Below the pieces are notes generated by a model. It was given only the letters and a program-made list of their open reading frames with translations. It searched no databases and had not been told where the DNA came from. Below, piece after piece: positions 10,451 to 20,185 of a stretch of DNA of 64,000 bases (position 1 is the first letter of the stretch; the number at the start of each line of letters is the position of its first letter). The translations under genes were made by a program, and so were the position numbers. Source of the stretch: an uncultured Neokomagataea sp. (GTDB lineage: Bacteria; Pseudomonadota; Alphaproteobacteria; Acetobacterales; Acetobacteraceae); the NCBI RefSeq assembly GCF_946476835.1, contig NZ_CAMKWA010000002.1, forward strand, positions 1 through 64,000. Reading direction: 5' to 3'.

Positions 10451-12836
10451 AATACTCCTGCCCCATCACATGCCCCCACACCAAGTGCTCAGCCGGTACG
10501 GGGCGTCCTAAATAAAACCCTTGCAAATCCGTACACCCCGCCTCACGCAGAAAACGATAATGCTCCGGTGAAGACACGCCCTCCGCCGTCAAGGAGAGCC
10601 CCAAATCCACAGACAACTCTACTGCAGACCTCAAAATGCCTTTACTCTTAGGGTTGTACAAAACATCCTGCACAAGACTTGCATCCAGCTTAATTTTTGA
10701 AAACGGATAAAGCCGCAGATAATTCATGGATGAATATCCTGCGCCAAAATCATCCATCGCCAGCTTAATGCCCGCCTCATCAAGCAGCGCAAGAGCGTGC
10801 GCCACTTGAGGCCCCACATCCAACGCAAACGTCTCCGTGACCTCGATCTGTAAGCGTGAGGGATCAACCCCTGCATGATGCACGATATCCAATATACGCT
10901 CCGCGACGCCCGGTACTGAGAAGTGCATTGCAGCCATATTAACAGCAACCCACGTCCCCTCAGGCCAAGAGACCGCTTGCTTACAGGCGGTCTCTAACAC
11001 CCAATAATCAAATGTGTCGCTCTGACCATTCTCTTCAATCAGCGCAATAACCTTCTGAATAGAAACCGCCCCATGCACAGCGCCGCTCCAGCGCGATAAA
11101 GCCTCATAGCCAACGATGCACCCAGTCTGGGCATGAATAATCGGTTGATAAACCAATTGAAACTCATGTTGATCCACAGCCCGACGAATATCATCCATCA
11201 AGCGGGACTGCCGCTCTCCACCATACACAACAACCTGATCCACCAAAGAGCACCGCTCACCGTCCCCCGACAAAGCATCTTGCAGGGCCATCTCTGCAGC
11301 TTCTAAGAAAAGATCAGCGCGCTGGTTCTCCACCATCGACAAGACAGACCCAATATACGGATCAAGCGTTACCTGCCGCCCATCCTCTAAAGCAACCCGC
11401 CCACCTAAAGCTTCGTGCAAACGCTGTATAAACGCTTCAACCGACACCCGGTCAAAACACCCCGATAAGGGACGCCGCGCAGTAACAACAGCCAAACGCC
11501 CCTTTGCATAACGCCCTACATATAAAGAGCCAGACTCACGCATCAGGCGGATCGCCGCCTCTCTCAAAACAACTCCCTCCTCAATATCCGTTACCGCCGC
11601 CTGCCCTTCCATCGTCGCCTCTAGGGAGATGATGCAAACAACCAACTCTCCTGCGGCAGAGGCTCTTTCCTGTAATAAACCTTGTAAATGCTCAATCACG
11701 GCCAAACGATTAGGTAGCCCTGTCTCACGATCAAACCGCGCTCTTTGACCATGCGCAATACGCGCCGCCCTCTCACGCGTTATGTCGAGCCCAACCCCAC
11801 GATACCCTCGAAAAATGCCATTTTGATAAACAGGCCGCCCCGTTAACTGACACCACACCTTACGGTTGGGCAAAACCAACGCGATATCCAACTCCCTAAA
11901 CGGGAGTTGCCGTTCTAAACAATGCAGTAAATGCCGCGCTGGCATCTGCATTTTCTCTTGCCAAACAAAGCAACCTTTGCCCGCAGCGCCGTCCGAAAGA
12001 GACAAAATGTCATGCAATTTAATCTCCGAAAAACGCTCTATCGGTAAGCCCATAGCCAAAGAAAATTCTTTCGTCGCGTTAATACATTGACCAGTCTCAT
12101 CAGTCTCCCATATCCAATAATTATTATTTTTTATGTTTTTATTTGAAAGTATTGATAGAATAATACCTTCACGCTCATTGTTTTTTATTATTCTAGATAC
12201 ACGAAATTTACACAGCCTCCACAAATTATAAATAATTATAATTCCAAATATCAAATACAATACATATAATTCCATATATCGGTCTTTAACACCATAAACG
12301 TGGTGTATAAAAACAAATGACATGATAAATGAAACAAGAAATAACTCAGAAAAAATAACCGAAAATGACAACGCAATTAATGAAACAAATATAATAATAA
12401 CATTAAATATAAGGATATTTTTAATTAAAAATGAAGGCAAATATATGGAATAAAATATTATCGGAGCCCACAATGCCCCAAGAAATATATTAAGAATAAC
12501 AAGAGATTTCCTTTTTATTCTTAATAACAAATCGCAGTTGGCACTTAAATTAAAAATATTAACTACAATGTACCGTATAATAATAGCGCCCCAAACCAGA
12601 CTTCCAGACCAAATCGCTGCATAAGCATTATATGACCAAAGGCCCGCTATCAAAATAGACACTGCATACATCTGGCACAGCAAATAAATCCGCGCCGATA
12701 GCCGCTCAGTATCACAAAATTCCGGATCAATAATACTCCGTGCCTTGTTACGCCCCAAGGCCAACACGTTATTCACCAAAGATCGTAACGCTTTCACAGA
12801 ATGTCGGCCCTTAAATATATGAGCATACCTCCGCAA
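10443..12836 (-). CDS. Membrane-anchored PAS / degenerate GGDEF / EAL protein (probable c-di-GMP phosphodiesterase)
   Basis: Hydrophobic N-terminus, PAS-like region, DRETGLPNRLAVIEHL GGDEF-domain start without a GGDEF signature; EAL motifs YEALSRW, EVTETFAL, DDFGAGYSSMNYL, KLDASLV, EGV. Confidence 0.87.
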   Translation of the reverse strand: MRRYAHIFKGRHSVKALRSLVNNVLALGRNKARSIIDPEFCDTERLSARIYLLCQMYAVSILIAGLWSYNAYAAIWSGSLVWGAIIIRYIVVNIFNLSANCDLLLRIKRKSLVILNIFLGALWAPIIFYSIYLPSFLIKNILIFNVIIIFVSLIALSFSVIFSELFLVSFIMSFVFIHHVYGVKDRYMELYVLYLIFGIIIIYNLWRLCKFRVSRIIKNNEREGIILSILSNKNIKNNNYWIWETDETGQCINATKEFSLAMGLPIERFSEIKLHDILSLSDGAAGKGCFVWQEKMQMPARHLLHCLERQLPFRELDIALVLPNRKVWCQLTGRPVYQNGIFRGYRGVGLDITRERAARIAHGQRARFDRETGLPNRLAVIEHLQGLLQERASAAGELVVCIISLEATMEGQAAVTDIEEGVVLREAAIRLMRESGSLYVGRYAKGRLAVVTARRPLSGCFDRVSVEAFIQRLHEALGGRVALEDGRQVTLDPYIGSVLSMVENQRADLFLEAAEMALQDALSGDGERCSLVDQVVVYGGERQSRLMDDIRRAVDQHEFQLVYQPIIHAQTGCIVGYEALSRWSGAVHGAVSIQKVIALIEENGQSDTFDYWVLETACKQAVSWPEGTWVAVNMAAMHFSVPGVAERILDIVHHAGVDPSRLQIEVTETFALDVGPQVAHALALLDEAGIKLAMDDFGAGYSSMNYLRLYPFSKIKLDASLVQDVLYNPKSKGILRSAVELSVDLGLSLTAEGVSSPEHYRFLREAGCTDLQGFYLGRPVPAEHLVWGHVMGQEYFG

Positions 12837-13006
12837 TCACTGCAGCCCCTCACAAAAACAGCGTATATGCTGCCCAATGGTCCTGCGGCACTCTCTGAAG
12901 AGGAAAGCTGCTTACACTTAAGCAGCCCTCCATTAAGTAATTGAATTTAATATAAAACCTCAATAGGGAGAGTGCCTTTTTCTCCCGTCTTCTACACTAT
13001 GAAATA

Positions 13007-13768
13007 TCACCCCCGACGGGCCTGCTCCAAATCCGTATCCATCTGCATATCATTCAAAGCCCCCGGCGCTATAACAGCCGTTCCAAATACAAAGGTAGGC
13101 GTTCCGTCCAACCCAATTGCCTGAGCCAGATCAAGGTTAGACCGAATAGTGGTAATCACCGCAGGGGAGTTCATATCTTTAACCAACCGGTCAGCATCAA
13201 TACCATTCGCCTGTGCAATTTGACGCACACGTTCAACACTCGGCGTCACCGTATCGCTCATGAGAGCCTGACGTAAAACATCATATTTTCCTTGAAGGCT
13301 AGCCGCTTGGATTGCTTGTGTATCTAACACACTGCCTTTCCCCAAAACGGGCACTAAGCGTTCCACCAACCGCACGTCTTTATGACGGACCAAAAACCGC
13401 TCCACAACCGGAACCATCGCCCGACAATAAGAGCAGCGTGGATCCAAGAACTCCACGACCGTCACCGCTCCTTTAGGATTCCCTCGCACGGCATAATCTG
13501 GTGCATCCCGCAAAGCTGCCCAATGCTGACGCACGGCATCACGCGCAGTATTTTGCTGCTGTTGCGCCATCTGTTCACGCAAAGAACGTAGAGCATCCGT
13601 CAAAATCGTCGGATCTTCTTTTAACGCCTGTCGCACAATGCCAACAATTTCCGCCCGCTGCTCAGTCGTAAAATGCGCCCCCATCCCATCTGCCGCATGG
13701 ACATAACCGCCCAAGCCCAACACAGAACAAACCGTCAAACCACGCAAAAACTTAGAAAAACGTTTCAC
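13007..13768 (-). CDS. DsbA/Com1-family periplasmic thiol-disulfide oxidoreductase
   Basis: Signal peptide from VKRFSKFLRGLTVCSVLGLGGYVHA; FLDPRCSYCRAMVPVVERF CxxC; DGTPTFVFG cis-Pro region. ORF trimmed to the GTG start. Confidence 0.85.
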   Translation of the reverse strand: MKRFSKFLRGLTVCSVLGLGGYVHAADGMGAHFTTEQRAEIVGIVRQALKEDPTILTDALRSLREQMAQQQQNTARDAVRQHWAALRDAPDYAVRGNPKGAVTVVEFLDPRCSYCRAMVPVVERFLVRHKDVRLVERLVPVLGKGSVLDTQAIQAASLQGKYDVLRQALMSDTVTPSVERVRQIAQANGIDADRLVKDMNSPAVITTIRSNLDLAQAIGLDGTPTFVFGTAVIAPGALNDMQMDTDLEQARRG

Positions 13769-14080
13769 AAAAACACTCCAGAACCAAGCTACGCCCTCAT
13801 GGTACGGCATACCCAAAAACACACAAGCACCGCCCCCACCATAAAGCCGTACCGCATTAAAGAACGTACAGACACAAGAAGAAGCATCGCTAACCCCTCC
13901 CATAATGCGGCAATTCTCGGTATGACTAGATCAAACCCTGAGGTGGCGGCGTCCGGTTTACCGTCAAACGCCCGCCCGTTTTGCCTGACCCGAGGCCCAG
14001 ACAGTACGGAGTAACGCCAGGTGGCGCATCGTCGAGACCAGATTTCTGCCCATACCCGCACCAAGGGTCGCCTCTTCCGC

Positions 14081-15430
14081 ATGATTGCAGGCACCACCAG
14101 CCTCATGTCGTTGATGGCCTGTTCAAGCCTCCCTTCTGCCCCCCCGGCTTTAACATCCATCGGCCATAGCCTTTTTGGCAAAACGGGCACCCCCGCTCTC
14201 ACCGGCCCCATCGGTACTGTCGTCACAGACGAACCACAGGCTAGCCTAACAGGTCATGATGTCCTCGCACGCGGTGGCAATGCCGTTGATGCTGCTGTTG
14301 CCACCGCAACAACCCTTAGCGTCACACTCCCCTCGCGCGCGTCTTTAGGCGGTGGCGGCGCATGCCTTGTTTGGCGCCCGGGGAGCGATGCGCACAGCTT
14401 CGCCTTCCTCCCACGCGCCGCCAGCACAACCACCAACCAAGACCGCCCAGCAGGTACACCCGCAACATTACGCGGCCTGTACCTGATGCACCACAGCTAC
14501 GGCAGCGTAGACTTCAATGATCTACTCACCCCAGCAATCACTTTGGCAAATAATGGCATCACCGTAAGCCATACACTCGCCAATGATATCGCCGCCGTGC
14601 AGACCGCTCTCTTTGCTGATGACACAGCCCGTACACTTTTCAGCCATGACGGCACCCCACTCAGCACAGGTGACACACTCACACAGCCACGCCTGGCTAG
14701 TTTTCTTGAGCGCCTCCGCAACGCTGGCATTGGTGACCTCTATACTGGCGCACTCGCCACCGTCTTTGCCAATGCGGCTCAGTCTGCAGGTGGTGCCCTC
14801 ACAGCTGATGACCTGCGTCAAACCCTACCTGTGGAAAGCGCCGCCCTCACCACCTCCAATAACGGCCTCACCGCCGACTTCACAGCCCCACCCGCAGATG
14901 GCGGCTTAGGCGCTGCACTTCATTACACGACTGGCGCTCCAGCCCAAGGCGTCGTCGCAGCTTGGCGCGCTTCCGGCAGTACAGACCTCAACACGGCTCA
15001 AGCACTACTCAATGACAAACGTGCTGGCGGCGATACACTTCCCGCTCTGCCCGCCTCAACATCTTTCACTATCACAGACCGCACCGGCCTAGCTGTCGCC
15101 TGTAATCTATCGGATTATAACCTGTTCGGCACCGGGCGGATTGCAGGCAATACGGGCGTGGTTCTCGGTGCATCCCCCGCCCAAGCACCACGCCCATTAC
15201 TACCCGCAGCAATCTTACATTCTGGGAAAACGCTTCACGCCGTCATTGCTGCATCTGGCCAAAACGGCGCAGCCGATGCCGTGGGAGATGCGGCACGCGC
15301 AGTTGCTAACGGCCGAACAACCTTGCCTGAAGGGCCAGGTCGCACCAACGCGATCCTCTGCAATGGCGATAGCTGCCACGGCCTGACCGATAGCCGCGGC
15401 ACAGGCCTTGCAACAGGCACCACTCACTAA
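14081..15430 (+). CDS. Gamma-glutamyltransferase-like lipoprotein (degenerate active site)
   Basis: Lipobox-like SLMACSS; VVTDEPQASLTGHDVLARGGNAVDAAVATATTLSVTLPSRASLGGGGACLVW matches the GGT N-terminus; STSFTITD aligns with the GGT TTHYSVVD. Confidence 0.75.
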   Translation: MIAGTTSLMSLMACSSLPSAPPALTSIGHSLFGKTGTPALTGPIGTVVTDEPQASLTGHDVLARGGNAVDAAVATATTLSVTLPSRASLGGGGACLVWRPGSDAHSFAFLPRAASTTTNQDRPAGTPATLRGLYLMHHSYGSVDFNDLLTPAITLANNGITVSHTLANDIAAVQTALFADDTARTLFSHDGTPLSTGDTLTQPRLASFLERLRNAGIGDLYTGALATVFANAAQSAGGALTADDLRQTLPVESAALTTSNNGLTADFTAPPADGGLGAALHYTTGAPAQGVVAAWRASGSTDLNTAQALLNDKRAGGDTLPALPASTSFTITDRTGLAVACNLSDYNLFGTGRIAGNTGVVLGASPAQAPRPLLPAAILHSGKTLHAVIAASGQNGAADAVGDAARAVANGRTTLPEGPGRTNAILCNGDSCHGLTDSRGTGLATGTTH

Positions 15431-15440
15431 AGAGCACAAA

Positions 15441-15471
15441 GCCCGCTTGAATATACCCCCTTCAAGCGGGC
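15441..15471. terminator. Bidirectional terminator hairpin between the convergent GGT-like gene and fliP
   Basis: GCCCGCTTGAA-TATACCCCC-TTCAAGCGGGC. Confidence 0.75.
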
Positions 15472-15501
15472 TTCCTCCATGGGTAGAAAGCCTCGCTCGC
15501 T

Positions 15502-16239
15502 CTACCCTGTAAAACTCCGTACCAAACTCCCCGCCACCATGGACCACCCGTCCACGGCCACAAAAAATATCAGTTTAAAAGGCAACGATACGGTATTCGG
15601 TGGCAACATCATCATGCCTAAGCTCATCAAAACGCTCGATACCACCAAATCAATAATCAAAAACGGCAAATATAATAAAAACCCCATTTCAAAACCACGC
15701 CGCAACTCCCCTACCATAAACGCTGGCACCAAAACACGCCACGGCGTCTGACCAATACTTGCTGGCGGATTTTCATGCGCAATATTCACAAATGTCGCCA
15801 CATCCTCAGACCGTACCATCGCCGCCATAAAGTCATGAAATGGCTGCACCGTACGGCTTAACCCTTCCATTTCATCAACTTGCCCCGCCATCATCGGTTG
15901 GACACCCATATCCCACGATTTTTGCAGTGTCGGCTGCATAACAAACAATGTGAGAAATAACGCCAAACCAACCAAAACCGGGTTCGGTGGTGTTCCCTGC
16001 GCACCCAACGCACTACGCAATAACGACAATACCACAACGATGCGTGTAAACGCTGTGACCATCACCAACAGGCTTGGCGCAAGAGAAAGAACCGTAATCA
16101 GCGCACTCAACTGCACCAAACGGCTCGTCGTTCCAGCCCCTCCACCTTGCCCAAGGTCAATATTCACGGCCTGAGCCCAGGCCATATGCGGAACCATCGC
16201 ACAAGCGAGCGCAACACTAATCCCCAACAACCACTTCAT
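15502..16239 (-). CDS. fliP: Flagellar biosynthetic protein FliP
   Basis: LSLAPSLLVMVTAFTRIVVVLSLLRSALGAQGTPPNPVLVGLALFLT and FLIIDLVVSSVLMSLGMMMLPP. Confidence 0.95.
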   Translation of the reverse strand: MKWLLGISVALACAMVPHMAWAQAVNIDLGQGGGAGTTSRLVQLSALITVLSLAPSLLVMVTAFTRIVVVLSLLRSALGAQGTPPNPVLVGLALFLTLFVMQPTLQKSWDMGVQPMMAGQVDEMEGLSRTVQPFHDFMAAMVRSEDVATFVNIAHENPPASIGQTPWRVLVPAFMVGELRRGFEMGFLLYLPFLIIDLVVSSVLMSLGMMMLPPNTVSLPFKLIFFVAVDGWSMVAGSLVRSFTG

Positions 16240-16526
16240 GGCGCATCCTCCAGCAATGCTGCAAACGCCGGAGCGGACGACCACTCAAGCAGCACATCCG
16301 TCGCGCCACCACTCAAGACGAGAACCTCTTTTTGCCCACACCGCACCAAAGACAACCTGCGCGTACGGTCCAACGATAAATGCGCCTCTAAAACCAAAGA
16401 TTTATCGGGGGATACAGCCCTGCCTTTATGCGGCGTTAACCGTGCCAAAAGTGGTTTCAGGCCAATAATAGCCCCCACAATCATACAAAGGGCAAAACAC
16501 GCCAAAATCACTTCATGCAGGCTCAT
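16236..16526 (-). CDS. fliO: FliO-like flagellar biosynthesis protein
   Basis: Small single-TM protein overlapping fliP; SLVRCGQKEVLVLSGGATDVLLEW resembles FliO. Confidence 0.65.
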   Translation of the reverse strand: MSLHEVILACFALCMIVGAIIGLKPLLARLTPHKGRAVSPDKSLVLEAHLSLDRTRRLSLVRCGQKEVLVLSGGATDVLLEWSSAPAFAALLEDAP

Positions 16527-16705
16527 TGTTTAGGCTCTCCATCATCCATGGCCGCCATGCTGCCGCACAAAGGTTAAGAAACGCCTAATTCCGAGCCGAT
16601 ACAGGCCTACTCCGCACGCTTCCTCACCGCATTCATATACGGATTATTAACCAATTCCTGTCACCGTACCCTCAACTTCGACACAGCCCACCCGGCGGGA
16701 AACGC

Positions 16706-17098
16706 ATGAAAAATATCGACACCACCGCCCAAAGTGGCACCGATCTTTTTGCCTTAGGCCAGCAGCGCCTCGAATGGCTGCAAACCCGCCAGCAAGTGCT
16801 GGCAGGCAATATCGCCAATGCCAATACCCCCGGTTACGCCGCACAGGACGTTACCCCTTTTTCCGCCCAACTCTCACAATTCGATATCGCACCAGCCGCA
16901 ACACAAAGCGGGCATATCGGCAGTATAACCTCACACCCAGCCGTGCAGCGCATCGACACCGAAGAATCCCTTGATCACAACGGCATCGCTCTGGATCAAC
17001 AGATGGAAAAAGTGGCTGAGGTCAACGACCAACAACATTTCACGGTCAATCTCTACGGCAAATATATGGCCATGTTTCAAACCGTTCTTGGTAAATAA
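16706..17098 (+). CDS. flgB: Flagellar basal body rod protein FlgB
   Basis: RLEWLQTRQQVLAGNIANANTPGYAAQDV; followed by flgC-fliE. Confidence 0.92.
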   Translation: MKNIDTTAQSGTDLFALGQQRLEWLQTRQQVLAGNIANANTPGYAAQDVTPFSAQLSQFDIAPAATQSGHIGSITSHPAVQRIDTEESLDHNGIALDQQMEKVAEVNDQQHFTVNLYGKYMAMFQTVLGK

Positions 17099-17116
17099 TT
17101 AGCAGAGAGAATAGTC

Positions 17117-17524
17117 ATGGATTTCTCCAATACTCTCAATATTTCCGCCAGTGGCATGGATGCACAATCCCAACGTTTACGCATCGTGGCAGAAAACCTT
17201 GCCAATCAAAACACCACCGGTTTAACGCCCGGCGCAGACCCATACCGACGCAAAACCATTACTTTTGCTGAACATATTGACCAAGAAACCGGCGCCTCTT
17301 CCGTCGACGTCCAAAAAATCGACCGTGATATGAGCGCGTTTGAAACCCGCTATGACCCCTCCCACCCCGCCGCAGACACTAAGGGGTATGTCAAAGTTGC
17401 TAATGTCGATTCCATGACGGAAATGATGGATATGCGTGAAGCGGAGCAGTCCTACGAGGCCAACCTCAACACCATGCAAAGCACCCGCACCATGCTCTCA
17501 CGCACGCTGGATCTGCTCAAATGA
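17117..17524 (+). CDS. flgC: Flagellar basal body rod protein FlgC
   Basis: LNISASGMDAQSQRLRIVAENLANQNTTG; EANLNTMQSTRTMLSRTLDLLK. Confidence 0.94.
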   Translation: MDFSNTLNISASGMDAQSQRLRIVAENLANQNTTGLTPGADPYRRKTITFAEHIDQETGASSVDVQKIDRDMSAFETRYDPSHPAADTKGYVKVANVDSMTEMMDMREAEQSYEANLNTMQSTRTMLSRTLDLLK

Positions 17525-17844
17525 TCACATCTCTGTCTCAAGCGCACTCTGCCTACACTCAAAGCCTGCATAATAGCCAAAGCCCTTCGCCCCTTGACGA
17601 TGGCATCTCCGATGGAGCCACACCATCCACAAGTTTTGGCGATGTCCTCTCACAGACATTGGACCACGCCCTTGCCACCTCCCACACAGCAGAAGCTCAA
17701 TCCGCCCAAGGCTTACAAGGTCAAGGTGACATGACCCATATCGTCACAGCCGTATCCAACGCACAACTGACATTGCAAACCACCACCGTATTGCGAGACC
17801 GCATGGTGCAAGCCTATCAAGACATTATGAAAATGGCGATTTAA
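17521..17844 (+). CDS. fliE: Flagellar hook-basal body complex protein FliE
   Basis: Position between flgC and fliQ; VTAVSNAQLTLQTTTVLRDRMVQAYQDIMKMAI. Confidence 0.9.
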   Translation: MITSLSQAHSAYTQSLHNSQSPSPLDDGISDGATPSTSFGDVLSQTLDHALATSHTAEAQSAQGLQGQGDMTHIVTAVSNAQLTLQTTTVLRDRMVQAYQDIMKMAI

Positions 17845-17847
17845 CAC

Positions 17848-18120
17848 ATGCAAACCCTCGATATCGGCGCCATTCTTGAGCAAACGTTTCTCGTCATCCT
17901 CAAACTCAGCGCCCCCGCTCTGCTCACGGCCTTGCTGGTTGGCCTCATCATCTCGCTCTTTCAAGCCGTCACCCAAATCAATGAGACCACCCTGTCCTTC
18001 GTCCCAAAGGTCCTCGCCATCGGGGCCGTCATGATTTTAGCTGGCTCCTTCATGAGCAACACGCTCATGACGTTCACTCACCACCTTTTTGACCAACTTA
18101 TTATCATTGGCGGCACCTAA
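17848..18120 (+). CDS. fliQ: Flagellar biosynthetic protein FliQ
   Basis: APALLTALLVGLIISLFQAVTQINETTLSFVPKVLA. Confidence 0.95.
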   Translation: MQTLDIGAILEQTFLVILKLSAPALLTALLVGLIISLFQAVTQINETTLSFVPKVLAIGAVMILAGSFMSNTLMTFTHHLFDQLIIIGGT

Positions 18121-18926
18121 TGCAGCCCATGGCCTTCAGCCTCGCTACACTTCCCATGTGGACCAGCGCTTTTCTGCTCATCTTATGCCGTACCAGTGCT
18201 GCTTTTCTGGTCCTGCCCGGACTGGGTGAACAAAGCCTTCCTATGATGCTCCGTGCAGGGATAGCCCTCACCGTCACGATGCTCGTTGTGCCTCTCATGA
18301 CCCCGCATTTCCACGGAATATCCTTCGAATCACGTCCGCCACTCGCACTCTGCGCCATGATCGCCACCGAGATCTTCTCAGGCCTCCTCATCGGCTGGAT
18401 GGCACGCTTAATCGCCCTTGCTCTTCCCATCGCGGGCCAAATGATCGCGCTCTTTATCGGCCTCTCCAGCGTCCTTCAACCTGACCCTGATCTGGGGGCG
18501 GGCAGTTCCGCCCCGGCACGCTTCTTCAACTTACTCGCCCCCTTACTCCTCCTCATTAGCGGTGCCTATATCCTCCCCATACGCGCCCTCATTGGGAGCT
18601 ATGACATCATTCCCCCTGGAAGCTTTTTACTCAGCGCACAGCATGTGCCACTCATCGCAGATGCCGCCCACAGCATCATCCTGCTCACAACACGCAGCTT
18701 CACGCTCGCTCTCGAACTCAGCGCGCCTTTCCTTATTCTTTCGTTACTCTGGCAAGCTCTCACCGGCATTATGACGCGCTTACTGCCCACACTTCAGGTT
18801 TCCACCTTGGTTAGCCCGCTACAAATGCTCGGCGGCCTAGCCCTATTAGGCATCACACTCGAAGCCATACTGACTTTCTGGCAAAATCAAGCTTTTGACG
18901 TCTTAAACGGCCTACCGGGTTTATAA
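18120..18926 (+). CDS. fliR: Flagellar biosynthetic protein FliR
   Basis: Multi-TM, located between fliQ and flhB; overlaps fliQ stop. Confidence 0.92.
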   Translation: MQPMAFSLATLPMWTSAFLLILCRTSAAFLVLPGLGEQSLPMMLRAGIALTVTMLVVPLMTPHFHGISFESRPPLALCAMIATEIFSGLLIGWMARLIALALPIAGQMIALFIGLSSVLQPDPDLGAGSSAPARFFNLLAPLLLLISGAYILPIRALIGSYDIIPPGSFLLSAQHVPLIADAAHSIILLTTRSFTLALELSAPFLILSLLWQALTGIMTRLLPTLQVSTLVSPLQMLGGLALLGITLEAILTFWQNQAFDVLNGLPGL

Positions 18927-18929
18927 GAT

Positions 18930-20006
18930 ATGGCAGACGCCGAAGACCGGACAGAAGCCCCCTCAGAACAAAGGCTCCGCAAAGCCCGAGAAGACGGGCA
19001 AGTGGCCTTCTCACGGGAAGCTATGAGCACGGCCTCTCTCTTTGGCGGCACAATGGGCATCTTCCTCGCACTACCCTTTATACTCCCCGGCTTCATGCAC
19101 ATTATGCGTACGCTCATGCAACAAGCAGGCACCCTACCCTCCACCGCCATCACACAATCCCCATTGCTCAAAGACGCACTCACAGAAGGGCTGAAACTCG
19201 CCCTCATTCCAGCGGTAATTGCCCTCGCTGCCACTCTCGGCATTGGCTTTCTACAAACGGGCTTTTTACTCTCTCCCGCCGGAGCCATACCAAAACTCTC
19301 TCGCGTTTCTCCACTCAGTGGGATCAAGCGCCTCCTCGGCACACATGCCCTAACGGAAGCCCTCAAAGCCGTCCTGAAACTCAGCCTCTTTGGGTTCATC
19401 CTGTATCATGAATTTCGTCAAAGCCTTCCCGCCCTCAAAGATATGGTCGGCCTGCCTTTACCCAGTATCCTGCGCACGCTCAGCACATTCATCTTCCACG
19501 CCTGCCTCCTTATGGTCGGCGCACAACTGCTCTTCGCAGGCGCTGATGTCTTCTGGAACCGTTACCGCCATACGTCAAAACTCAAGATGAGCCGTGAAGA
19601 GCTCAAACAAGAACATCGCAACACTGAGGGCGACCCGCACGTCAAAGGCCGCCTCAAAGCCCTCCGTGCTCAGGCCGCCAAAGAACGCATGAAAGAAGCC
19701 GTAGAAAACGCAACGGTTATCATCACCAACCCCACACATTACGCCGTCGCCCTGCATTATGAACAAGGGACATCTGGTGCTCCCAAAATCGTAGCCAAGG
19801 GCATGGACGAAGTCGCTGCCCGTATCCGTGAAATCGCCCAAGAGAACCGTATCCCAATTGTCCCCAACCCACCCTTAGCGCGGGCACTCCACACTCTTCC
19901 CCTTGAAAGTGAGGTACCAGAAGAACACTTCCGTGCCGTCGCTGCCGTCATCAGCTATGTCTGGCGCTTGAAACAACCCGCACATGCAGGGGCAGCTATA
20001 CGATAA
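18930..20006 (+). CDS. flhB: Flagellar export protein FlhB
   Basis: DRTEAPSEQRLRKAREDGQVAFSRE; autocleavage motif NPTHYAVALHYE. Confidence 0.96.
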   Translation: MADAEDRTEAPSEQRLRKAREDGQVAFSREAMSTASLFGGTMGIFLALPFILPGFMHIMRTLMQQAGTLPSTAITQSPLLKDALTEGLKLALIPAVIALAATLGIGFLQTGFLLSPAGAIPKLSRVSPLSGIKRLLGTHALTEALKAVLKLSLFGFILYHEFRQSLPALKDMVGLPLPSILRTLSTFIFHACLLMVGAQLLFAGADVFWNRYRHTSKLKMSREELKQEHRNTEGDPHVKGRLKALRAQAAKERMKEAVENATVIITNPTHYAVALHYEQGTSGAPKIVAKGMDEVAARIREIAQENRIPIVPNPPLARALHTLPLESEVPEEHFRAVAAVISYVWRLKQPAHAGAAIR

Positions 20007-20066
20007 TCCGATGAAAAGACCTCACCCCCCTCTTGGCGTCCGGCGTGAGAGGGCCTAATGTATCAA

Positions 20067-20081
20067 GAACATTTTGTGAAC
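20067..20081. promoter_or_regulatory. Alphaproteobacterial LexA (SOS) box upstream of recA
   Basis: GAAC-ATTTTGT-GAAC, i.e. GTTC-N7-GTTC on the opposite strand, about 105 bp upstream of the recA start. Confidence 0.85.
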
Positions 20082-20185
20082 ATAGCACAAAGACCATAAC
20101 ACGGCACGCCACCACCTAGGCGGCACACCGCAAAGCAGTCTATCGTTCACGCAGTACTGACATGATCGACCATAACGAGGATCGA

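Noticed and set aside
13789-14226. 145-aa minus ORF spanning the DsbA/GGT-like intergenic region
   Set aside because: Overlaps both genes' 5' ends, no recognisable family; the real reading frames are the DsbA-like and GGT-like genes.
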